A stretch of 64,000 nucleotides of DNA, taken from NCBI RefSeq assembly GCF_004322755.1, contig NZ_CP036401.1, positions 3,162,001-3,226,000 of the forward strand, written 5' to 3'. Below are positions 58,945 to 64,000 of the stretch, one piece after another. How positions within the stretch are numbered: position 1 is the stretch's first letter; each line of letters starts with the position of its first letter. Under the pieces are notes generated by a model. That model worked only from the letters and a program-made list of their open reading frames with translations, did not search any database and was not told the origin of the DNA. A program made the position numbers and the translations under genes. The stretch comes from Pseudoduganella albidiflava (lineage in GTDB: Bacteria > Pseudomonadota > Gammaproteobacteria > Burkholderiales > Burkholderiaceae_D).

Positions 58945-58960
58945 TGTCACGCTTCTTGCT
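58945..58960 (+). promoter_or_regulatory. Weak sigma-54-like box before the second eCIS core gene
   Basis: TGTCACG, four bases, then TTGCT fits the -24/-12 layout, except that the usual GG at -24 is GT. It ends 33 bp before the ATG at 58993. Because the GG is the most conserved element, this is only a candidate. Confidence 0.3.
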
Positions 58961-58992
58961 TCACAAAGTGGGTGACCTGAGAGGAGACCGCC

Positions 58993-60213
58993 ATGCTGGC
59001 ACTGCAACAGAAGACGACCGCGCGGCCTGGCCGTTCTGCGAACGAACGCGTACAGCGGCGAACACCCGATCACGGCCAGCACGCCGATCCGGCGCCGGAA
59101 CGCGCGGGAGCCTGCGCCTGTGGCGGATCGTGCCCGCGCTGCCAGGCCAGGTCGGCGCTCACCATTGGCGCCAGCGGCGATGCCGGCGAACGGCAGGCCG
59201 ACGCGGCGGCGGAGCAAGTCATGCGCAAGCCGGGCCGGGGTCACGTGCCGGCGCTGGCCGCGGCTCCGGGCGGGTCCGTCACCGGCGGCGAACCCGCGAC
59301 GCCGGCCAGCGTCGATGCCGTGTTGCGCTCGCCCGGCCAGGCACTGGATGGTCCCACCCGCGACTTCTTCGAATCGGGCTATGGCCATGATTTTTCAGGC
59401 GTCCGCGTGCATGCGGACAGCGCGGCGGCGCAATCGGCCCGGCAGATGGATGCATTGGCCTACACGGTCGGCCGCGACATCGTCTTCGACAGCGGCCAGC
59501 TGGCGCCGCACACGCCCGAGGGCCGGCACCTGCTGGCCCATGAACTGGCGCACGTGGTGCAGCAATCCGCCGCGGGTCCGGCCGTCGCGCGCGTGCAGCG
59601 GCGCGTGCGGCGCGAGAACGTGACCTGCCAGGCCACCGGGCTCACGAATCCCGACCTGACCGGCGACGAAGTGGTCGCGGCGCTCGAGGCGGCCGACACG
59701 GAAGCCATCGGGCTGGCGCAGGTCGCCGAAGACGCGCTGACGACAAATCTGGCCAGTGTCCGTGGTGGCGCGGCGCCGGATGCGGCTTTCGACACCATCC
59801 TGCAGGAAGAACTCGGGCTGACGCTAGCGAACCCCGCCCATTTCCCGCTCGTGCGACAGGTGGCCGGCCGCTATCGCCGCGTCCGCGAAACGCTGGAAAG
59901 CGGCTACCTGCGCTATATGTGCCGGAGTGGCCCCACGACGAAACTGGTGGGTTGCACGGCGGGCGATTGCGTGGACACCGTGGCGTTCACGTGCCCGGGC
60001 AATCGGCTGATGGTGCTTTGCCAGGCCTTCTGGGATGAGCCGGGCCTGCGTGGGCTCACGCTGCTGCACGAACCTTTCCACATCTGGTTCGATATGGCGC
60101 AGCATGCGCCGACTGCCCTGCGCCGTGCCGACGCGCTGTGCTACGAATCGTTCGCGCTGCGCGCGTCCGGCCAGGTTGCGGCGGAGAATTGCACGGCCCA
60201 TACAGGGGGCTGA
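58993..60213 (+). CDS. eCIS core (DUF4157) protein with M35-like metallopeptidase C-terminus
   Basis: 406 residues; GAGGAG precedes the ATG. It shares the N-terminal module CACGGSCPRCQARSALTIGA (from residue 41) with the other core protein. DUF4157 runs about 110-195 (YGHDFSGVRVHADSAAA, HELAHVVQQ at 183-191). The C-terminal ~200 residues end with LTLLHEPFHIWFD (HExxH 359-363) and RADALCYESFAL (Asp380, Tyr384), matching the zinc-ligand order of aspzincin/Lys-specific M35 peptidases. Six Cys in 310-400 could form disulfides. A candidate protease cargo of the injection system. The stop codon lies in a 13-bp tandem repeat. Confidence 0.78.
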   Translation: MLALQQKTTARPGRSANERVQRRTPDHGQHADPAPERAGACACGGSCPRCQARSALTIGASGDAGERQADAAAEQVMRKPGRGHVPALAAAPGGSVTGGEPATPASVDAVLRSPGQALDGPTRDFFESGYGHDFSGVRVHADSAAAQSARQMDALAYTVGRDIVFDSGQLAPHTPEGRHLLAHELAHVVQQSAAGPAVARVQRRVRRENVTCQATGLTNPDLTGDEVVAALEAADTEAIGLAQVAEDALTTNLASVRGGAAPDAAFDTILQEELGLTLANPAHFPLVRQVAGRYRRVRETLESGYLRYMCRSGPTTKLVGCTAGDCVDTVAFTCPGNRLMVLCQAFWDEPGLRGLTLLHEPFHIWFDMAQHAPTALRRADALCYESFALRASGQVAAENCTAHTGG

Positions 60214-60265
60214 TACAGGAGGCTGATACAGGGGGCTGATACAGGAGGCTGATACAGGTGGCTCA
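60201..60265. repeat. 13-bp tandem repeat, five copies
   Basis: TACAGGGGGCTGA alternates with TACAGGAGGCTGA at 60201, 60214, 60227 and 60240, ending with TACAGGTGGCTCA at 60253. The first copy supplies the TGA stop of the second eCIS core gene, and each of the first four copies carries a TGA at the same place. The end of the array is 9 bp from the convergent sigma-54 regulator gene. Confidence 0.95.
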
Positions 60266-60274
60266 GCAGGCACC

Positions 60275-61315
60275 TCAGTGGATACTGCCCATGGCGCCCT
60301 GGATGGCGCCGAGGGCGGAGAACTCCCCGCTCCGGTATTTCTTGGCCATCCGGCTCAGCGTGGCGCGCTCCATATTGCACAGCCGCGCCGCCTCGCTGAT
60401 ATTGCCGTTGGTTTGCGCCAGCGCGCTTTCCACGAAGCGCCGCTCCACTTCGCGCACCGCGCGCAGCTTCTCGTTGCGCAGCAGGTTGCTGTCGATTTTC
60501 AGGCCCTGCACGGGCACGCTGCGTAACGCCGAGCAGCAGCGGCGCAGGTCGTCCGCATCGATGCAGGCACCGCTGCTGAGCAGGTGGGCGCGCAGCAGCA
60601 CGTGCTCCAGCTCGCGCACGTTGCCGGGCCACGGGTGCGTGCACAGCAGGTCGAGTGCCGCGGAGGACAGCCCCTTCGGCTTGCCACCCTCCCCGCGCGC
60701 CGCCTTGGCCAGCAGGTGCGGGACGAGGATGCCCAGGTCTTCCACGCGTTCGCGCAGCGGCGGCATGCGCACCGACAGCACGTCCAGCCGGAACAGCAGG
60801 TCGGGCCGGAAGCCGCCGCGTTCCACCAGCCGGCGCAGGTCCACGTTCGATGCCGCCACCACGCGCACGTTGCCATGGCGACGCTGTTCTTCCCCCACCG
60901 AGCGGAAGGAAGCATCCTGCAGGAAGCGCAGCAGGATTACCTGGCCGCGCGCCGACAATGCCTCGATCTCGTCCAGGAACAGCGTGCCACCTTCCGAATC
61001 GCGCACCAGCCCGTGCCGCGCGCGGCTGGCATCCGTGAACGCGCCCTTGGCGTGGCCGAACAATTCGCTTTCGATCAGCGCGTCGGGCAGCGCGCCGCAA
61101 TTGACGGGAATGAAGGGGCCATCGCGGCGCTCGCTCAGCGCATGCGCCGCATGCGCGGCCAGCTCCTTGCCGGTGCCGCTTTCGCCGGTGATCAGGATGG
61201 GGGCCCTGGACCGGGCAAAGCGCCGGATCAGCGCGATCGCTTCCAGGAACGCGGGCGATGCGCCGACGAAGTTGCTCAGCAGCGCGGCACCATGGACGGA
61301 ATCGGTCATGGGCAT
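60275..61315 (-). CDS. Sigma-54-dependent transcriptional activator (Fis family) of the eCIS locus
   Basis: 346 residues. ATG 61315 has a perfect AAGGAGG; an open frame upstream to 61573 would add Ser-Glu-Cys-Asp repeats from DNA repeats and is rejected. There is no receiver domain. The AAA+ domain starts almost at once: Walker A GESGTGKE (44-51), GAFTDA in place of GAFTGA (91-96), Walker B GGTLFLDEIE, and FRPDLLFRLDVLSVRMPPLRER. A Fis-type HTH closes it (NISEAARLCNMERATLSRM). It is divergent from the sheath operon, which has a -24/-12 promoter, so it very likely activates it. Without a sensory domain, its control is probably through its own level or a partner protein. Confidence 0.88.
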   Translation of the reverse strand: MPMTDSVHGAALLSNFVGASPAFLEAIALIRRFARSRAPILITGESGTGKELAAHAAHALSERRDGPFIPVNCGALPDALIESELFGHAKGAFTDASRARHGLVRDSEGGTLFLDEIEALSARGQVILLRFLQDASFRSVGEEQRRHGNVRVVAASNVDLRRLVERGGFRPDLLFRLDVLSVRMPPLRERVEDLGILVPHLLAKAARGEGGKPKGLSSAALDLLCTHPWPGNVRELEHVLLRAHLLSSGACIDADDLRRCCSALRSVPVQGLKIDSNLLRNEKLRAVREVERRFVESALAQTNGNISEAARLCNMERATLSRMAKKYRSGEFSALGAIQGAMGSIH

Positions 61316-61334
61316 CGTTCGGCCTCCTTGCAGG

Positions 61335-61394
61335 TCACATTCGGAGTCACACTCGGAGTCACATTCGGAGTCACATTCGGAGTCACATTCGGGG
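61335..61394. repeat. 12-bp tandem repeat, five copies
   Basis: TCACATTCGGAG starts at 61335, 61359 and 61371; the copy at 61347 has one change and the last, at 61383, ends GGGG. It lies 20 bp upstream of the activator start, in its leader, and 200-260 bp before the sheath promoter. Confidence 0.95.
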
Positions 61395-61468
61395 GGAACC
61401 AGCCAGTCATCCAGCTTCGTGCGCAGCGTGCGATTCAGTATAGGGAGGGACGCCCGGCAGATCAAGCC

Positions 61469-61487
61469 GTGTGCGTTCCACGCACAC
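61469..61487. promoter_or_regulatory. Perfect dyad, candidate enhancer for the sigma-54 activator
   Basis: GTGTGCGT and ACGCACAC are perfect inverted copies around TCC. The centre is about 140 bp before the predicted start of the sheath transcript, the usual distance for enhancer-binding proteins with a Fis-type HTH. Confidence 0.55.
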
Positions 61488-61592
61488 CCGTGGCGGCGCC
61501 GACACGGCCCGCAGGGGGATTGATACAGTCCCGCCGCGTGCCGTTGTGCCGGGCGCGACACGCGCGTGCACAACGCTCATGGCGGGTGCCCG

Positions 61593-61608
61593 TGGCATGG
61601 GTCTTGCA
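61593..61608 (+). promoter_or_regulatory. Sigma-54 promoter of the eCIS structural operon
   Basis: TGGCAT, five bases, then TTGCA: the -24 GG and -12 GC are exactly placed, and only one base of TGGCAC differs. Transcription would begin near 61620, about 90 bp before the sheath gene. A sigma-54 activator is encoded divergently next door. Confidence 0.75.
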
Positions 61609-61707
61609 GCCGGTGTCGCAATACACGGCGTGAGCAGGACGCCCACCTTGTCCGTGCACCCGCGTTGTCCGTACGCCTACTTCCCGCATGCCCTGAAAGG
61701 ACCAACC

Positions 61708-63726
61708 ATGCCAAGTGCCCTGACTTACCCAGGCGTCTATATCGAGGAGCGGGCCAGCGGGGTTCGCACCATCACCGGCGTGGCCACGTCGATCGCCGCG
61801 TTCGTGGACAGCTTCCCGCGCGGCCCGCTGAACGAAGCGGTGCAATGCCTGGGCTATGCCGACTTCGAGCGCGAGTTCGGCGGCATCCATACCACCAGTG
61901 AAGCCAGTTACGGCATCAAGCAGTTCTTCCAGAACGGCGGCGCCGAGTGCTGGGTCGTGCGCGTGGCCACGCTGGACTCGACCACGGTTGCCGAGAACGC
62001 CATCGAAGCGCGCGCCATGGTCGAGGACAGCCTCGGCACCGCGATGTTCCGCGTGCTGGCCGGCCGGCGCCTGCGCGGCGCCATCGCCACCGCCCCCGGC
62101 GAATGGGGCAATCACGTGTTCCTCGAAGTCGACTACGACACCAGCGCGCCGACCGAGACCTTCAACCTGTCGATCACCGAGCAGGTCATCGAGAACGGCC
62201 GGCGGCGGGTGCTGCGCAACGAAGTGTTCCGCAACCTGACGATGGAACTGGCCGCGCCGAACTATGCGGTGGACACCGTCAACGAGACCTCGCGCATCGT
62301 CCAGCTCGACCGCTTCGATCTCACGGGCACCGCCCTGGCCGCCCTGCCGACCACGGCGCCGTTCCCGCGGCCGGCCGTCTCCGGCAGCGAAGGCGCGGAC
62401 CTGCCGATGCCGCCCGCGATACCGCCCAACACGTCGACCTTCGAGGTCACGGTAGCCAACGACACCGACCCGGCCGTGCCCCGTGCCACGCAGGTCGCCA
62501 CGCTGAGCTACCCGGGCGCCGCGCCCCTCACGTACCAGGCGCTGCGGCCCTACATCGAATCGGCGATCCGGGCCCTGGCCCTGCCGGCGCTGGCCGAGAC
62601 GGAACGCTCGCTGCTGGCCGGCGCCACGGTGCGCCTGCTGGGCAAGGGCACGGCCGCCAGCCCCTACCGGTTCGTGGTACAGGGAGGGCGCGGCAGCCCG
62701 GACTATCTTGCCGGTTCCACCCTCACCATCGAAATGGCGATTGCACAGGACATGGGCTTCCCTATCGGCTCGATCGCCAACGTGCAGCAATACCAGCTGG
62801 CCGATGGCCTCGACGGACTTTTGCCCGTCGACGACGCGGCGCTGATCGGCAGCGAAGCGCCGAAGACCGGCATCTACGCGCTGGAAGACGTCGACCTCGT
62901 CAACATCCTGTGCATTCCCCATGCGGCCGACCTGGACGGCACCAACATGCGCGCCGTCTATGACCAGGCGGCCGTGTACATGGCGTCGCGGCGCGGCTTC
63001 CTGCTCATCGACATACCGCCGGCCACCGCCACGCTCGACGCGATGCAGACCTGGATGACGGAGAACGACTCCCTGCGCAGCCGCGACGCGGCCGTGTACT
63101 TCCCGCGCACCTTCGTGCCCGACCCGGCGAACGGCAACCGGCTGCGCAGCATCGGCGCCAGCGGCACGATCGCCGGGCTGTATGCGCGCACGGATGCGAC
63201 ACGGGGCGTATGGAAGGCCCCGGCCGGTACGGACGCCAAGCTTGAGAACGTGCAGGCGCTGGCGTATGCGCTGACCGACCTGCAAAACGGCGCACTCAAT
63301 CCGCTGGGCGTGAACTGCCTGCGCACCTTCCCCGGCTACAGCCACATTTCCTGGGGCGCCCGCACGCTCGAAGGGGCCGACACGCTGGCCAGCGAGTGGA
63401 AATACATCCCGATCCGGCGCCTCGCCCTGTATATCGAAGAAAGCCTGTTCCGCGGCACCAAGTGGGTGGTGTTCGAGCCCAACGACGAGCCGCTGTGGGC
63501 GCAGATCCGCCTCAATGTGGGCGTGTTCATGAACGGCCTGTTCCGCCAGGGCGCGTTCCAGGGCAAGACGCCGCAGGAAGCCTACTTCGTCAAGTGCGAC
63601 AAGGAGACCACGACCCAGGCGGACCGCAACCTCGGCATCGTCAATATCCTGGTCGGATTCGCGCCGCTGAAACCGGCGGAGTTCGTGGTGCTCACCATCC
63701 AGCAGATCGCCGGCGACCTGCAATAA
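61708..63726 (+). CDS. Contractile injection system sheath protein (Afp2/3/4-like)
   Basis: 672 residues from ATG 61708 (AAAGGA upstream). It opens TYPGVYIEERASGVRTITGVATSIAAFVD, the standard phage/eCIS tail-sheath N-terminus, and ends with the conserved sheath C-domain: GARTL, YIPIRRLALYIEESLFRGTKWVVFEPND, LWAQIRLNVGVFMNGLFRQGAFQG and a final NILVGFAPLKPAEFVVL. The middle (about 170-400) is a variable insertion. Sheath subunits contract to drive the tube into the target. It is followed at 10 bp by the tube gene. This is too long and too close to eCIS markers to be an ordinary T6SS TssC. Confidence 0.93.
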   Translation: MPSALTYPGVYIEERASGVRTITGVATSIAAFVDSFPRGPLNEAVQCLGYADFEREFGGIHTTSEASYGIKQFFQNGGAECWVVRVATLDSTTVAENAIEARAMVEDSLGTAMFRVLAGRRLRGAIATAPGEWGNHVFLEVDYDTSAPTETFNLSITEQVIENGRRRVLRNEVFRNLTMELAAPNYAVDTVNETSRIVQLDRFDLTGTALAALPTTAPFPRPAVSGSEGADLPMPPAIPPNTSTFEVTVANDTDPAVPRATQVATLSYPGAAPLTYQALRPYIESAIRALALPALAETERSLLAGATVRLLGKGTAASPYRFVVQGGRGSPDYLAGSTLTIEMAIAQDMGFPIGSIANVQQYQLADGLDGLLPVDDAALIGSEAPKTGIYALEDVDLVNILCIPHAADLDGTNMRAVYDQAAVYMASRRGFLLIDIPPATATLDAMQTWMTENDSLRSRDAAVYFPRTFVPDPANGNRLRSIGASGTIAGLYARTDATRGVWKAPAGTDAKLENVQALAYALTDLQNGALNPLGVNCLRTFPGYSHISWGARTLEGADTLASEWKYIPIRRLALYIEESLFRGTKWVVFEPNDEPLWAQIRLNVGVFMNGLFRQGAFQGKTPQEAYFVKCDKETTTQADRNLGIVNILVGFAPLKPAEFVVLTIQQIAGDLQ

Positions 63727-63736
63727 GGAGAAGACT

Positions 63737-64000
63737 ATGGCCCAGTTCGCCGTCAACACGCATCGCTTCGACCCGTACAAGAACTTCAAGTTCCGCATCA
63801 AGTGGGATGGCCGGTATGTGGCCGGCATCAGCAAGGTCGGCGCACTCAAGCGCACCACCGAGGTCGTCGAACACCGCGAAGGCGGCGACCCGTCCACCTC
63901 GCGCAAGTCGCCGGGCCGGTCCAAGTACGAGGCCATCACGCTGGAGCGGGGTGTCACGCACGACCTCGAATTCGAGAACTGGGCCAACAAGATCTGGCTC
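63737..64000 (+). CDS. Contractile injection system tube protein (Afp1/5-like), partial
   Basis: The first 88 residues, cut by the window end. AAGGAG precedes the ATG. The sequence NFKFRIKWDGRYVAGISKVG, then HREGGDPSTSRKSPG and YEAITLERGVTHDLEFENW, matches the phage T4 gp19-like tube family (PF06841). It makes the inner tube that the sheath surrounds. Close spacing to the sheath gene shows one operon, which must continue beyond the window. Confidence 0.9.
   Translation, partial: MAQFAVNTHRFDPYKNFKFRIKWDGRYVAGISKVGALKRTTEVVEHREGGDPSTSRKSPGRSKYEAITLERGVTHDLEFENWANKIWL

Noticed and set aside
60201..61394. CRISPR-like arrays
   Set aside because: The repeats at 60201 and 61335 are contiguous 13- and 12-bp units without spacers, and no cas gene is present.
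61316..61573. An 86-residue N-terminal extension of the sigma-54 activator with Ser-Glu-Cys-Asp repeats
   Set aside because: A perfect AAGGAGG precedes the ATG at 61315, and the extension is only the translation of the 12-bp DNA repeat.
57301..64000. Prophage tail module
   Set aside because: The sheath and tube alone would allow it, but the two DUF4157 proteins and the divergent sigma-54 activator fit an eCIS better. Sequence past the window would settle it.

Overview
The window is high-GC DNA from a Gram-negative bacterium. Lipoprotein signals, an outer-membrane phospholipase, a TonB-dependent receptor, a solitary EF-G gene and an OsmC-YcaO fusion all point to a betaproteobacterium, most likely of the Oxalobacteraceae (Massilia/Duganella type). 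That lineage call is inference from gene content; no 16S or other marker is present. No tRNA, rRNA, CRISPR array or intact insertion sequence was seen.

Left third (1-27 kb): mostly ordinary chromosomal genes. These are a SAM methyltransferase, a serine-hydrolase lipoprotein, outer-membrane phospholipase A, EF-G, an SRPBCC protein, an EAL phosphodiesterase with a degenerate GGDEF domain, a PagP-like barrel, an M48 lipoprotein, a GNAT acetyltransferase coupled to RlhA, a TerC-CBS-CorC membrane protein, two paralogous beta-propeller lipoproteins, a Tat-exported Gfo/Idh/MocA oxidoreductase, an orphan Hcp, an LTA-synthase-type sulfatase, an acyltransferase-3 protein and OsmC-YcaO.

Arsenic island and terminus (27-32.4 kb): two small exported cysteine-rich proteins, then arsR-arsB-arsC-arsH on the minus strand with arsN2 divergent, separated by two inverted repeats that look like ArsR operators. 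Just beyond lies a 28-bp sequence that closely matches a chromosomal XerCD dif site. KOPS-like octamers largely point toward it from both sides, so the window probably spans the replication terminus.

Plant-polysaccharide region (32.4-57 kb): secreted GH27, DUF1593, GH62, GH51, a double GH43 with a carbohydrate-binding module, GH5, PhoX, a large TonB-dependent receptor with a partner lipoprotein, and a second GH51. Together they suit breakdown of arabinoxylan, arabinan or galacto-substituted hemicellulose and uptake of the products. A class C beta-lactamase and a membrane-anchored AraC-type regulator follow.

Right end (57-64 kb): the start of an extracellular contractile injection system (eCIS) locus. 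Two DUF4157 (eCIS core) proteins with different C-terminal domains (one cysteine-peptidase-like, one M35-like metallopeptidase) and a small overlapping partner gene precede a divergent sigma-54 activator. Next come a good -24/-12 promoter with a dyad in the enhancer position, a contractile sheath gene and a tube gene cut by the window edge. This is the most interesting system here: a sigma-54-controlled injection machine with adjacent candidate cargo.

Short tandem repeats with unrelated units (12, 13, 13, 14 and 18 bp) recur between genes and are listed individually.
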